A DNA stretch of 64,000 nucleotides from Micromonospora sediminicola (lineage in GTDB: Bacteria; Actinomycetota; Actinomycetes; Mycobacteriales; Micromonosporaceae): the NCBI RefSeq assembly GCF_900089585.1, contig NZ_FLRH01000003.1, positions 1,473,001 to 1,537,000 on the forward strand, read 5' to 3'. Position 1 is the first letter of the stretch, and every line of letters starts with the position of its first letter. Of this stretch, positions 39,213 to 48,943 are shown one piece after another. The notes beneath the pieces were generated by a model. The model did no database searches and was not told the origin of the DNA. It worked only from the letters and a program-made list of their open reading frames with translations. A program made the position numbers and the translations under genes.

Positions 39213-40169
39213 TCAGGTGGGGAGGGAGCGGGTGGTGAAGGTGGTCAGGGCGGGGGCGGGGGCGGTGGCGTCGGCGGGGAGGCGGCGCAGCGCGGCCCGG
39301 TCGGCGTAGAGCGTCCAGCGCAGGAAGTCCGTGGTGGTGGCGAGCACCTGGGGGAAGCCGGGTCGGCTGGGGTTCAGGTACTCGCCGTGGCCCTGACCGG
39401 GCAGGCTCAGGAACGCGGCCGGCCCGAGACAGCGGGCGTACGCGGCCCGGCCGATCGACTCCGGCACGACGCGGTCGGCGCCGCCGTGCACGAACAGCAT
39501 CGGCGCGAGCGGCCGGGCGACGCCGGCGACCGGCCGGCCACCGGCGATCACGATCCCGGCCCGTACCGGGAACGGCTGTCCGGCGGCGAACATGCCGAGC
39601 GTGGTGTGACCGCCGGCGGAGTGCCCGGCGGCGGCGAACCGGTCCACGGCCAGGTGCGCGCCGAGCGGATCACCGGGGCGGGCGCCCAGGCGGACCAGGT
39701 GACGGACCAGCCGCCAGGCGTCGGCCGGCTGGTTGCGGACGTCGTCTCGGGTGAAGCTCCGGGCCCGCAGGTTGGTGCGCGGGTAGGTGGGCGCCGCCAC
39801 CACGAAACCGGCGGCGGCCCAGCGGGTGGTCAGCTGCGCGTGCAGCGCGGGCAGGCTGCGCAGGCCGTGACTGAAGACGACCACCGGGAACCGCCCGACG
39901 GCCACCCGGGCCCCCGCCCGGACATCCGGCGCGGCGGGAGGGGCGGTGACCGGGCCGGGGGAGGCGGACGGGTCCACCGGGTACCAGACGGTGACCGGCA
40001 GGGGGCGGATGCCGTCCGGGTCGACAGTGAACTGCCGCATCCCCACCGCGTACGGGCGCTCCGGCGCGGCCCGGACGCCGGCCGGGACCGGGCCGGTGGT
40101 GGCGACGGCCGGCCCGCAGCCGGCCAGCAGCGCCGTCATCAGCACGGCCACCAGCCGCTGCCCCGTCAT
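39213..40169 (-). CDS. Secreted lipoprotein alpha/beta hydrolase, paralogue 2
   Basis: 318 residues, lipobox LLAGC after a short signal sequence (LVAVLMTALLAG). It parallels the protein at 37598 throughout: VTVWYPVDP, VVVFSHGLRSLPALHA, AAGHSAGGHTTLG, FVHGGADRVVPES and GQGHGEYL. Gene duplication is likely. The substrate is probably an ester. The ATG at 40169 lies 6 nt after TACCGT. Confidence 0.85.
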   Translation of the reverse strand: MTGQRLVAVLMTALLAGCGPAVATTGPVPAGVRAAPERPYAVGMRQFTVDPDGIRPLPVTVWYPVDPSASPGPVTAPPAAPDVRAGARVAVGRFPVVVFSHGLRSLPALHAQLTTRWAAAGFVVAAPTYPRTNLRARSFTRDDVRNQPADAWRLVRHLVRLGARPGDPLGAHLAVDRFAAAGHSAGGHTTLGMFAAGQPFPVRAGIVIAGGRPVAGVARPLAPMLFVHGGADRVVPESIGRAAYARCLGPAAFLSLPGQGHGEYLNPSRPGFPQVLATTTDFLRWTLYADRAALRRLPADATAPAPALTTFTTRSLPT

Positions 40170-40175
40170 GCCTGC

Positions 40176-40181
40176 ACGGTA
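40176..40181 (-). promoter_or_regulatory. Leaderless -10 element for lipoprotein hydrolase 2
   Basis: TACCGT on the minus strand, 6 nt before ATG 40169. Confidence 0.4.
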
Positions 40182-40337
40182 GGCAACCGAGCGGCCCGGC
40201 CGCGCCCGCCGTCCGGGCCGGCTGCCTCCGCCACCCGGCCGGGCCGTGCCTCCACCGCCCGGGCGGGTTTGCGCGCGCCGGCCGCCCCGGTCCGTCGACG
40301 CCGGCACGGCGGGGCACGCGGGGACGGCGGGCTTCGC

Positions 40338-40343
40338 TAGGGT
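40338..40343 (+). promoter_or_regulatory. Leaderless -10 element for the 57-residue membrane protein
   Basis: TAGGGT, exactly 7 nt before ATG 40351. Confidence 0.5.
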
Positions 40344-40350
40344 CACCCGC

Positions 40351-40524
40351 ATGGCTGAGAACTACACCGACCCGAGCGGCAACACCGCGCAGTTCCGCGC
40401 CTTCGTGGACGCGCCCGAGCCGGCCGCGACCGCGACCGCGCCGTCCCGGCTGCCGTTGATCGCCGGCCTCGCCGTCGCCGCCGTGGTGGTCGTCGGCCTC
40501 GTCGCCTGGCTCGCCCTGGGCTGA
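40351..40524 (+). CDS. Small single-pass membrane protein
   Basis: 57 residues. A hydrophilic N-terminal ~30 residues (MAENYTDPSGNTAQFRAFVD) is followed by one hydrophobic helix (PLIAGLAVAAVVVVGLVAWL) at the C-terminus. There is no recognisable family. The leaderless promoter spacing and a clean end 15 nt before the ackA stop support it as a gene. Confidence 0.6.
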   Translation: MAENYTDPSGNTAQFRAFVDAPEPAATATAPSRLPLIAGLAVAAVVVVGLVAWLALG

Positions 40525-40538
40525 CCGGGCGGGCCGGG

Positions 40539-41651
40539 TCAGGCGGCCAGCACCTCGCGGGTCTCGCGGGCGATCTCCCGCTCCTCGTCGGTGCCCACCA
40601 CGAGCACGGTGACCTCGGCGCCGGCCGGGGAGATCACCCGGTCGCCCGTGCCGTCGTTGCGGCCCGGCTCGACGGCGACGCCGAGCCGTTCCAGCCCGGC
40701 CAGCGACGCCGCCCGGACCGGCGCGGCGTGCTCACCGACGCCGGCGGTGAACGCGATCGCGTCGACCCGCCCGAGCAACGCGTAGTACGCCCCCACGTAG
40801 CCGGTGATCCGGCGGCAGTAGACGTCGAACGCCAGCGCCGCGTGCGGGTCGCCGGCGTCCCGGCGGGCCAGCACCTCCCGCATGTCGTTGACGCCGGTCA
40901 GCCCGAGCAGGCCGCTGCGGTGGTTGAGCAGGTCGTCGATCTCGTCCACGCCCATCCCGCCCTCGCGGCGCAGGTGGAAGATGACGGTCGGGTCGAGGTC
41001 GCCGCTGCGGGTGCCCATCACCAGGCCCTCCAGCGGCGACATGCCCATCGACGTGGCCACGCTCCGGCCGCCCTCCACCGCGCACGCGCTCGCCCCGTTG
41101 CCCAGGTGCAGCGTGATCGTGTTCAGCTCGGCGTACGGCCGGTCGAGCAGCTCCGCCGCGCGCCGCGAGACGTACGCGTGCGAGGTGCCGTGGAAGCCGT
41201 ACCGGCGCACGTCGTAGCGCTCGGCGGTCTCCCGGTCGATCGCGTACGTGGCGGCGGCCTCCGGCAGCGTGTGGTGGAACGCGGTGTCGAAGACGGCCAC
41301 CTGCGGGGTGTCCGGCAGCGCCTCCCGGGCCACCCGGATGCCGGCCAGGTTGGCCGGGTTGTGCAGCGGGGCGAGCGGGACGAGTTCCTCGATCCCGGTG
41401 ACGACCGCGTCGTCGATCAGCACCGGCGAGCTGAACCGCCGTCCGCCGTGCACCACCCGGTGCCCGACGCCGGCCAGGCCGGTCAGGTCGAGCCGTTCGA
41501 TGATCTCCCGCACCGCGCTCTCGTGGTCGGCCGGCCCGCCGCCGGGTTCGCCGATCCGCTCCACGGTGCCCTTGTCGCGGACCTCGTCGCCGTCGTACAG
41601 CCGGTACTTGACCGACGAGGAGCCGCTGTTGAGGACCAGGATGCGGCTCAT
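40539..41651 (-). CDS. ackA: Acetate kinase
   Basis: Interconverts acetyl phosphate and acetate with ADP/ATP, 370 residues. Motifs: VLNSGSSSVKYRLYD, GVGHRVVHGGRRFS, FDTAFHHTLP, YGFHGTSHAYVS, TLHLGNGASACAV and FTAGVGEHA. The ATG overlaps the pta stop (ATGA), so pta-ackA is one operon for overflow or acetate metabolism. Confidence 0.97.
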   Translation of the reverse strand: MSRILVLNSGSSSVKYRLYDGDEVRDKGTVERIGEPGGGPADHESAVREIIERLDLTGLAGVGHRVVHGGRRFSSPVLIDDAVVTGIEELVPLAPLHNPANLAGIRVAREALPDTPQVAVFDTAFHHTLPEAAATYAIDRETAERYDVRRYGFHGTSHAYVSRRAAELLDRPYAELNTITLHLGNGASACAVEGGRSVATSMGMSPLEGLVMGTRSGDLDPTVIFHLRREGGMGVDEIDDLLNHRSGLLGLTGVNDMREVLARRDAGDPHAALAFDVYCRRITGYVGAYYALLGRVDAIAFTAGVGEHAAPVRAASLAGLERLGVAVEPGRNDGTGDRVISPAGAEVTVLVVGTDEEREIARETREVLAA

Positions 41652-43714
41652 TCCGACGCCTCCGCGGCGGCCTGGATGGCGGTGATCGCCACCGTGTTGA
41701 CGATGTCCGGGACGGTGGCGCCCCGGGAGAGGTCGTTGACCGGCCGGCGCAGGCCCTGCATGACCGGGCCGACCGCGACCGCGCCGGCCGAGCGCTGCAC
41801 CGCCTTGTACGTGTTGTTGCCGGTGTTCAGGTCCGGGAAGATGAACACCGTGGCGCGTCCCGCCACCGGGCTGTCCGGCAGCTTGGTCGCGGCGACCTGC
41901 GGGTCGATCGCCGCGTCGTACTGGATCGGGCCGTCGACCAGCAGTTCCGGCCGCCGCTCGCGGACCAGCTCGGTGGCCGCCGCGACCTTCTCCACGTCCG
42001 CCCCGGCGCCGGAGCTGCCGGTGGAGTACGACAGCATCGCCACCCGCGGCTCGATGCCGAACCGGGCCGCGGTGTCGGCGGAGGAGATGGCGATGTCGGC
42101 GAGCTGGGCGGCGTCCGGGTCCGGGTTGACCGCGCAGTCGCCGTAGACCAGCACCCGGTCGGCGAGCAGCATGAAGAAGACGCTGGACGCGACCGAGACG
42201 CCGGGCACGGTCCGGATGATCTCGAACGCCGGCCGGATGGTCGCGGCCGTGGTGTGCGTCGCCCCGGAGACCATCCCGTCGGCGTGGCCGGTCTGCACCA
42301 TCATCGTGCCGAAGTAGTTCGGCTGCGCCACGATGTCGTGCGCCAGCTCCGGCGTCACGCCCCGGTGCGCGCGCAGCTTCGCGTACGTGGCGGCGAACTC
42401 GTCCCGCCACTCGCTGGTCGCCGGGTCGACGATCTGCGCGTCGCCGACGTCGACGCCCAGTTCCCGGGTCCGTCGGGCGATCTCGTCCGGGCGGCCGAGC
42501 AGGGTCAGCTCGGCGACACCCCGGCGCAGCAGCACCTCCGCCGCGCGCAGGATCCGCTCCTCGGCGCCCTCGGGCAGCACCAGCCGGCGGCGGCGGGCCC
42601 GGGCCCGGTCGATCAGGTCGTTCTCGAACATCAGCGGGGTGACCCGGGCGGAGCGGGTGACCCGCAGCCGGCGGGCCAGGTCGTCGGTGTCCACGCAGCG
42701 CTCGAACGCGCCCAGCGCCGCGTCGACCTTGCGCGGGTTGGCCGTGCTGGGGCGGCCCTCGATCCGGCTGGACGCCTCGACCGTGTCGTAGCTGTCGGTG
42801 GGCACCGACAGCACAGCCAGCCCGGTGTTCATCCGCTCGACCAGTCGCATCGCCCGGGGGTCGGGTTGCTCGCCCAGCGTGAGCACCAGCCCGGCCAGCG
42901 ACACCTGCCCCGCCACGTGCGCGGCGCCGGCCGCCACCAGCAGGTCGGCCCGGTCCCCCGGGGTGATCACCAACGCGCCGTCGGTGAGGTGGTCCAGCAG
43001 CGTCGGCACGTGTGCGGCGCCCACCACGTAGTCGAGCACGTCGCGGTCCAGCGCGGCCTGGTCGCCGGCGAGCAGGGTGGCGCCGAGCGCCGCCGCCACC
43101 TCGGCCACCGTCGGCGCCGACACGGCCGGCACCTCCGGGATCGCGTACACGGGGACCGGCAGCTCGGGCAGCGTCATCGGCCCGGGCACGCGGTTGGCGA
43201 CCACCGCGACCACCGTCGCGCCCAGGTCGGCCAGATCGTGGTAGGCGCCCCGCAGCGCCGCCGCGATCGCCTCGGGCGGCTGCCCGAAGCCGTCCACCAC
43301 GGGCACCACGACGCTGCCGAACTCGGTCGCCAGCCGGGCGTTGAAGGCCAGCTCGCGCGGGCCGGCGCCGTCTCCGTCGGCGAAGTCGCTGCCCACCACC
43401 ACGACGGCGGGGCAGCGTCGTTCCACCTCCCGGTAGCGGGCCACGATCGCCGAGATCAGCTCCTCCCGGCGGCCGTTCGCGACCAGCTGGGTGGCCTCGG
43501 CGTAGGTGGCGCCGTGCAGCTCGCCGACCGGCAGCTCGACCCGGTAGCGCTCGCTGAGCAGGGCCAGGATCGGGTCGGCGCCGTCGCCGGCGACCAGCGG
43601 CCGGAACGCGCCGATCCGCCCGACCTGTCGGGACAGCAGCTCGGCCAGCCCGAGCGCCACCGTCGACTTGCCCCCGCCCGACCCCACACTGGTCAGGTAC
43701 ACGCTGCGCGCCAC
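41648..43714 (-). CDS. pta: Phosphate acetyltransferase (long form)
   Basis: 688 residues, making acetyl phosphate from acetyl-CoA. The domains are an N-terminal BioD-like P-loop domain (VGSGGGKSTVALGLAELL), a central DRTGG domain (residues ~220-330), and the C-terminal catalytic PTA domain (from ~360; VLPEGAEERILRAAEVLL, HTTAATIRPAF, FPDLNTGNNTYKAVQR). The long form is typical of actinobacteria and enterobacteria. The GTG at 43714 lies 6 nt after TAGCGT, with GAGG in the gap. Confidence 0.96.
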   Translation of the reverse strand: MARSVYLTSVGSGGGKSTVALGLAELLSRQVGRIGAFRPLVAGDGADPILALLSERYRVELPVGELHGATYAEATQLVANGRREELISAIVARYREVERRCPAVVVVGSDFADGDGAGPRELAFNARLATEFGSVVVPVVDGFGQPPEAIAAALRGAYHDLADLGATVVAVVANRVPGPMTLPELPVPVYAIPEVPAVSAPTVAEVAAALGATLLAGDQAALDRDVLDYVVGAAHVPTLLDHLTDGALVITPGDRADLLVAAGAAHVAGQVSLAGLVLTLGEQPDPRAMRLVERMNTGLAVLSVPTDSYDTVEASSRIEGRPSTANPRKVDAALGAFERCVDTDDLARRLRVTRSARVTPLMFENDLIDRARARRRRLVLPEGAEERILRAAEVLLRRGVAELTLLGRPDEIARRTRELGVDVGDAQIVDPATSEWRDEFAATYAKLRAHRGVTPELAHDIVAQPNYFGTMMVQTGHADGMVSGATHTTAATIRPAFEIIRTVPGVSVASSVFFMLLADRVLVYGDCAVNPDPDAAQLADIAISSADTAARFGIEPRVAMLSYSTGSSGAGADVEKVAAATELVRERRPELLVDGPIQYDAAIDPQVAATKLPDSPVAGRATVFIFPDLNTGNNTYKAVQRSAGAVAVGPVMQGLRRPVNDLSRGATVPDIVNTVAITAIQAAAEASE

Positions 43715-43720
43715 GACCTC

Positions 43721-43726
43721 ACGCTA
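43721..43726 (-). promoter_or_regulatory. Candidate -10 element for pta-ackA
   Basis: TAGCGT on the minus strand, 6 nt before GTG 43714. Confidence 0.4.
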
Positions 43727-43779
43727 CAAGATCGCGCGAACCCGCGCCCGGGTCCTTCGCCCCCCGTGCCAGCCCTCGT

Positions 43780-43853
43780 CGATCTTGCACTTACGGCCCG
43801 GACAAAAGCCGCTGTCCGGGCATCTGCCGGGCCGCAACCGCACGATCGCGGGG
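43780..43853. repeat. Intergenic palindromic repeat, family B, diverged copy
   Basis: CGATCTTGCACTTACGGCCC at the left resembles 503-522. The inner arms CGGCCCGG and CCGGGCCG pair, and the right end CACGATCGCG is a decayed arm. It lies between the pta promoter and the DUF6104 gene. Confidence 0.5.
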
Positions 43854-43871
43854 GAGACGGGAGGGAGGGGA

Positions 43872-44051
43872 CTAGTCCTCGTCCTCGTCGTCGAGGCGGG
43901 CCAGCCAGGTGGCGAAGCGTTCGATCGGGGTCTCGAACTCGGGGTTCAGGTCGACGAAGTCCCGCAGGCGCTCGCCGAGCCACTCCAGGCTGACCTGCTC
44001 GTCGCCCCGGCGCTCGACCAGCTCCTCGATGCCACGGTCGGTGAAGTACAC
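43872..44051 (-). CDS. DUF6104 family small acidic protein
   Basis: 59 residues, starting VYFTDRGIEELVERRGDEQV and ending in an Asp/Glu-rich tail (RLDDEDED). The actinobacterial DUF6104 family is typically encoded downstream of kgd/sucA, as here. AGAGGA lies 5 nt before the GTG. A strong hairpin separates it from kgd, so it may have its own promoter or depend on read-through. The function is unknown. Confidence 0.8.
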   Translation of the reverse strand: MYFTDRGIEELVERRGDEQVSLEWLGERLRDFVDLNPEFETPIERFATWLARLDDEDED

Positions 44052-44071
44052 GGTGTTCCTCTCGTCGTACG

Positions 44072-44107
44072 GCAGCGGCCCGCCCCGATGTCGGGGCGGG
44101 CCGCTGC
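44072..44107 (-). terminator. Hairpin terminator after kgd
   Basis: A perfect 17-bp stem (44072-44088 with 44091-44107; core CGGCCCGCCCCGA) and a 2-nt centre, located between the kgd stop and the DUF6104 start. Confidence 0.75.
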
Positions 44108-44115
44108 GGGTGATG

Positions 44116-47100
44116 TCACGGGCGGGGGAGAGCCGCCTCGATCAGCGCGTTCTGCTCGACCTCGTGCATCTTCGCCGAGCCCACCGCCGGGGCGGCGGCG
44201 GACGGGCGGGAGATGCGGCGCAGCCGGACCTCGGGCAGGTGCTCCAGCAGGTTGAGCGCGACGAACGACCAGCCGCCCTGGTTCGCCGGCTCCTCCTGGA
44301 CCCAGGCGAAGTCCTCGGCGTTCGGGTACTGCGCCAGCGCGGCCCGGACCTCCTCGACGGGCAGCGGGTAGAGCTGCTCCATCCGGAGGATCGCGGTGTC
44401 GGTGACGCCCCGCTCCTGCCGGGCCTGGAACAGGTCGTAGTAGACCTTGCCCGAGCAGAGCAGCACCCGCTTCACCTGCTCCGGCGCCGGGGCGGCGGTG
44501 TCGGCCAGCACCGGCTGGAAGGTGCCCGTGGTGAAGTCCTCCACCGGCGACACGCAGAGCTTGTGCCGCAGCAGCGACTTCGGCGTGAACACCACCAGCG
44601 GCTTGCGCTTGGGCGACAGGGCCTGGCGACGCAGCAGGTGGAAGTAGTTCGCCGGGGTGGTCGGGATGGCCACCCGCATGTTGTCCTCGGCGCAGAGCTG
44701 GAGGAAGCGCTCCGGGCGGCCGGAGGTGTGGTCCGGTCCCTGCCCCTCGTGGCCGTGCGGCAGCAGCAGGGTGACCGCGGAGCGCTGGCCCCACTTCACC
44801 TCGCCGGAGGAGATGAACTCGTCGATCACCGACTGGGCGCCGTTGACGAAGTCACCGAACTGGGCCTCCCAGGCCACCAGCGCGTTGACGTTCTCCACCG
44901 AGTAGCCGTACTCGAAGCCCATGGCGGCGTATTCGGAGAGCAGCGAGTCGTGGACGAAGAAGCGGGACCGCTCGCCGTCGGCGGTGAGCGACTTCAGCGG
45001 CAGGTAGTCGTCGCCGGTCTTCGAGTCGACCACCGACGCGTGCCGCTGGACGAACGTGCCCCGGCGCGAGTCCTGCCCGGCGAGCCGGACCGTCACGCCG
45101 TCGTGCAGCAGCGAGCCGAACGCGATGATCTCGCCGAAGCCCCAGTCGATGCCGCCCTCGACGGACATCTTCCGGCGCCGCTCCAGCAGCTGCTGGATCC
45201 GCTTGTGCGGGGTGAAGCCCTCCGGCAGGTTGACGTGCGCCTCGCCGATCGCCTTGACCACGGCGGCGTCGGTGGCGGTGTCGACCTGCGGCTCCGGCTC
45301 GTCCTCCCGCTTCGGGCGGCTGAGCTGGCGCGGGCTGGTGGCGGCGTCCCGGGTGGCCTTGAAGACCCGCTCCAGCTGCCCCTGGTAGTCGCGCAGCAGC
45401 TCCTCGGCGTCCTCCACGGTGATGTCACCGCGCCCGATCAGCTCCTCGGTGTAGAGCTTCCGGACCGACCGCTTCGAGTCGATGATCTTGTACATCTCCG
45501 GGTTGGACATCGACGGGTCGTCGCCCTCGTTGTGCCCGCGCCGGCGGTAGCAGACCATGTCGATCACGACGTCCTTGTTGAACGCCTGCCGGTACTCGAA
45601 GGCGAGCCGGGCCACCCGGACCACGGCCTCCGGGTCGTCGCCGTTCACGTGGAAGATCGGCGCCTGGATCATCCGGGCCACGTCGGTGCTGTAGAGGCTG
45701 GACCGGCTGTACTCCGGGGCGGTGGTGAAACCGACCTGGTTGTTGACCACCACGTGCACGGTGCCGCCGGTGCGGTAGCCGCGCAGCTGGGACAGGTTGA
45801 GCGTCTCGGCGACCACGCCCTGGCCGGCGAAGGCGGCGTCGCCGTGCACCGCCAGCGGCAGCACGGTGTAGCCCTCCAGCTTGAGGTCGATCCGGTCCTG
45901 CTTGGCCCGGACGATGCCCTCCAGCACCGGGTCGACGGCCTCCAGGTGCGACGGGTTCGCCACGACCGACACCTTGACCGCGTGCTCGCCGTCCGGGGTG
46001 GTGAACTTGCCGTTCTGGCCGAGGTGGTACTTCACGTCGCCCGAGCCCTGCGTGGAGCGCGGGTCGAGGTGCCCCTCGAACTCGGAGAAGATCTTCTCGT
46101 ACGGCTTGCCGACGATGTTGGCCAGCACGTTGAGCCGGCCCCGGTGGGCCATGCCGATGACGACCTCGTCCAGCCCCGCCTCGGCGGAGGACTCCAGCAC
46201 CTCGCCGAGCAGCGGGATCAGCGACTCGCCGCCCTCCAGCGAGAAACGCTTCTGGCCGACGTACTTGGTCTGCAGGAAGGTCTCGAACGCCTCGGCGGCG
46301 TTGAGCCGGTTGAGCACGTGCTTCTGCTCGTCGGTGCTGGGCTTCTCGTACTTGCGCTCGACCCGCTCCTGGATCCAGCGCCGCTCCTCCGGGTCCTGGA
46401 TGTGCATGTACTCGATGCCGACCCGGCGGCAGTAGGAGTCACGCAGCACGCCGAGAATCGAGCGCAGCTTCATCCGCTGCTGGCCGGCGAAGCCGTTGAC
46501 CGGGAAGACCCGGTCGAGGTCCCACAGCGTCAGCCCGTGCTGGAGCACGTCCAGGTCGGGGTGCTTGCGGATCTTGAACTCGAGCGGGTCGGTGTCGGCC
46601 ATCAGGTGGCCACGCACCCGGTACGCGTGGATCAGCTCGTGCACCCGCGCGGTCTTGTTGATCTGGCCCTCGCTGTCGACGGCCACGTCGCGCATCCAGC
46701 GCACCGGCTCGTACGGGATCCGCAGCGAGGTGAAGATCTCGTCGTAGAAGCCGCGCTCGCCGAGCATCAGCTCGTGCATCACCTTGAGGAACTCGCCGGA
46801 CTGCGCGCCCTGGATGATCCGGTGGTCGTAGGTGCTGGTCAGCGTGATGACCTTGCTGACCGCGTTCTCGGCCAGGGTGGCCTCGCTCATGCCCTGGTAG
46901 GGCGCCGGGTATTCCATCGCGCCGACGCCGATGATGGCGCTCTGGCCCTGCATCAGGCGCGGGATCGAGTGCACCGTGCCGATGCCGCCCGGGTTGGTCA
47001 GCGAGATGGTGGTGCCGGAGTAGTCCTCCATGGTCAGCTCGTTGCGGCGGGCGCGCCGGACCACGTCCTCGTACGCCTGCCAGAACTGCCGGAAGTCCAT

Positions 47101-47862
47101 CTGCTCGCAGGCCTTGATGGACGGCACGACCAGGTTGCGGGAGCCGTCCGGCTTGACCAGGTCGATGGCGATGCCCAGGTTGACGTGCTCCGGGCGGACC
47201 ATCGCCGGCTTGCCGTCGACCTCGGCGAAGGAGTTGTTCATCTCCGGATGCTCGACCAGCGCCCGGACCATCGCGTACCCGATCAGGTGGGTGAAGCTGA
47301 CCTTGCCGCCGCGGCCGCGGGCCAGGTGGTTGTTGATCACGATGCGGTTGTCGACCAGCAGCTTGGCCGGGACCGCGCGCACGCTGGTGGCGGTGGGGAC
47401 GGAGAGCGAGGCGTCCATGTTCTGGACGATCTTGGCGGCCACGCCGCGCAGCGGGGTGGTGCCGGCGGCGCTCGCGGTCGGCGCCTTCGCGGCCGGCTTG
47501 GCCGGGGCGGCCTTCTTCGCTGGGGCCGGCTCGGGCGCCTTCGCCGCCGGCTTGGCGGCGGGCTTGGCGGCCGGCTTGGCCGGAGCGGCGGGGGCGGCCT
47601 TGGCGGGGGCGGGCTGCTCGGTGACCGTGGCGGCGGCCTCCTGCTGCTCCGCGGGCTCGGGCTTGGCGGCCGGCTTGGCCGGCGCCTCCGGGCGCGGTGT
47701 GGCGGCGCCCGGTGCCGGCCGGTAGTCGGCGAAGAAGTCGTGCCAGGCCGAATCGACGCTCGAGGGGTCGGCGAGGTAGCGCTGGTACATCTCCTCGACG
47801 ATCCACTCGTTCGGGCCGAAACCCGCCAGTGGGTTCTCCTGCGATGTCTGCTGGGTCGACAC
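44116..47862 (-). CDS. kgd: Multifunctional 2-oxoglutarate decarboxylase / dehydrogenase E1-E2 (Kgd/SucA)
   Basis: 1248 residues, TCA-cycle enzyme. The order is a short N-terminal segment ([20 protein letters not shown]), an Ala/Pro/Lys-rich linker (~residues 50-135), an acyltransferase-like E2 core without a lipoyl domain ([17 protein letters not shown]), and a thiamine-diphosphate E1 domain ([58 protein letters not shown]). In mycobacteria and corynebacteria this fusion works with a separate lipoylated E2 and is inhibited by GarA. The GTG at 47862 begins the conserved N-terminus. Confidence 0.96.
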   Translation of the reverse strand: MSTQQTSQENPLAGFGPNEWIVEEMYQRYLADPSSVDSAWHDFFADYRPAPGAATPRPEAPAKPAAKPEPAEQQEAAATVTEQPAPAKAAPAAPAKPAAKPAAKPAAKAPEPAPAKKAAPAKPAAKAPTASAAGTTPLRGVAAKIVQNMDASLSVPTATSVRAVPAKLLVDNRIVINNHLARGRGGKVSFTHLIGYAMVRALVEHPEMNNSFAEVDGKPAMVRPEHVNLGIAIDLVKPDGSRNLVVPSIKACEQMDFRQFWQAYEDVVRRARRNELTMEDYSGTTISLTNPGGIGTVHSIPRLMQGQSAIIGVGAMEYPAPYQGMSEATLAENAVSKVITLTSTYDHRIIQGAQSGEFLKVMHELMLGERGFYDEIFTSLRIPYEPVRWMRDVAVDSEGQINKTARVHELIHAYRVRGHLMADTDPLEFKIRKHPDLDVLQHGLTLWDLDRVFPVNGFAGQQRMKLRSILGVLRDSYCRRVGIEYMHIQDPEERRWIQERVERKYEKPSTDEQKHVLNRLNAAEAFETFLQTKYVGQKRFSLEGGESLIPLLGEVLESSAEAGLDEVVIGMAHRGRLNVLANIVGKPYEKIFSEFEGHLDPRSTQGSGDVKYHLGQNGKFTTPDGEHAVKVSVVANPSHLEAVDPVLEGIVRAKQDRIDLKLEGYTVLPLAVHGDAAFAGQGVVAETLNLSQLRGYRTGGTVHVVVNNQVGFTTAPEYSRSSLYSTDVARMIQAPIFHVNGDDPEAVVRVARLAFEYRQAFNKDVVIDMVCYRRRGHNEGDDPSMSNPEMYKIIDSKRSVRKLYTEELIGRGDITVEDAEELLRDYQGQLERVFKATRDAATSPRQLSRPKREDEPEPQVDTATDAAVVKAIGEAHVNLPEGFTPHKRIQQLLERRRKMSVEGGIDWGFGEIIAFGSLLHDGVTVRLAGQDSRRGTFVQRHASVVDSKTGDDYLPLKSLTADGERSRFFVHDSLLSEYAAMGFEYGYSVENVNALVAWEAQFGDFVNGAQSVIDEFISSGEVKWGQRSAVTLLLPHGHEGQGPDHTSGRPERFLQLCAEDNMRVAIPTTPANYFHLLRRQALSPKRKPLVVFTPKSLLRHKLCVSPVEDFTTGTFQPVLADTAAPAPEQVKRVLLCSGKVYYDLFQARQERGVTDTAILRMEQLYPLPVEEVRAALAQYPNAEDFAWVQEEPANQGGWSFVALNLLEHLPEVRLRRISRPSAAAPAVGSAKMHEVEQNALIEAALPRP

Positions 47863-48066
47863 GGCCGCTAATCGCCTCTTTCACGCGGTTGTGAATGTCA
47901 CGCGGTGGCTCCCGTGCCCGCTTCGCCGGGGCACGGAAGACGGATCCCAGGCTACGCCGTGCGATTGCCGCAGGCATTCTCGCCTCCGGCTGGTGGCCCG
48001 TTTCACAGAAGATGCCAGAAGTTCGGCAAACGCTGCGTGATTCGGCGACTCCTGCTAGACGACGGC

Positions 48067-48103
48067 GGCCCCGGCCGGTGACACGGGGTCACCGGCCGGG
48101 GCC
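48067..48103 (-). terminator. Hairpin terminator after the ABC operon
   Basis: GGCCCCGGCCGGTGAC (48067-48082) pairs with GTCACCGGCCGGGGCC (48088-48103), a perfect 16-bp stem with a 5-nt loop, 15 nt past the permease stop. Confidence 0.75.
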
Positions 48104-48118
48104 GGGGTGCGTGGCGAC

Positions 48119-48943
48119 TCAGGAGATGTCGCGCCGGCGGATCGTCAGCACGCCGATCGCGCCGGTCACCACCGCGTACCCGATGAGCACCGCGGCGCCC
48201 GCCCACCGGGGCGGGTTGCCGGGGATCTCGGCGCCGCTGACCATCAGGCCGGAGGCCAGCGACGGCACCAGCAGCTGGAGCTGGTTGATCCAGTCGCCGA
48301 ACCGCTGCGCGAGCAGGCCGATGGCGATGGCCGCGCCGATGGTGCCACCCAGGTAGAGCAGGATGCCGGTCACGGTGGCGCCGATCTGGCTCCGGATCAG
48401 CACGCCGAGCCCGACGCCGAGCACCGACCAGAGCAGGTAGGCCAGCCCGTTGAGGGCCACCGCGCGCCAGACCGCCCCGCTGCCGAACTGCGCGCCGACG
48501 TCCGTGGCGTTCAGGATCAGCGGCGCGAAGATCAGGTTGAGCACCGTGGTGCCGATCCAGAACAGCAGCGCCAGCACGCCGGCGGCGGCCAGCTTGGCCA
48601 GCATCACCGCGGTGCGGTGCGGCGCGGTGAGGAACGTGGTGGTCACCGTCTGGTGGAAGAACTCGCTGGTCACCACCACGATGCCGAGCAGCATCACGAT
48701 GAGCAGCCCGAAGAACTGCCCGTTGGTGTAGAGGTTGGCCGCGATGCTGTCGGCGCTGGAGACCGCCTGCACCTGGTCGGCCTGGTCGGCCGGCACGTCG
48801 CCGACGTTGCCGCTGGTCAGCGCGTCGGTCTGCAGCCAGTTGAAGAGCAGCGAGAGCCCCCACAGCGGCACGCTGATCAGCGCGAAGATCCACCAGGTGC
48901 TGGTGGTGCGGATCTTGAGCAGTTCGGATCGGACCAGCGTCAT
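48119..48943 (-). CDS. ABC-2 type transporter permease
   Basis: 274 residues with about six helices. It begins MTLVRSELLKIRTTSTWWIF, the usual start of single-gene actinobacterial ABC-2 permeases, and a periplasmic loop follows the first helix. The ATG overlaps the ATPase stop by 4 nt. Together the two make a two-component exporter; the cargo is unknown. Confidence 0.88.
   Translation of the reverse strand: MTLVRSELLKIRTTSTWWIFALISVPLWGLSLLFNWLQTDALTSGNVGDVPADQADQVQAVSSADSIAANLYTNGQFFGLLIVMLLGIVVVTSEFFHQTVTTTFLTAPHRTAVMLAKLAAAGVLALLFWIGTTVLNLIFAPLILNATDVGAQFGSGAVWRAVALNGLAYLLWSVLGVGLGVLIRSQIGATVTGILLYLGGTIGAAIAIGLLAQRFGDWINQLQLLVPSLASGLMVSGAEIPGNPPRWAGAAVLIGYAVVTGAIGVLTIRRRDIS

Noticed and set aside
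43909..47871. A 1320-codon open frame on the plus strand opposite kgd
   Set aside because: It is a GC-driven shadow: its sequence is His/Arg/Leu-rich low-complexity with no domain, and the minus strand encodes a clear 1248-residue Kgd.
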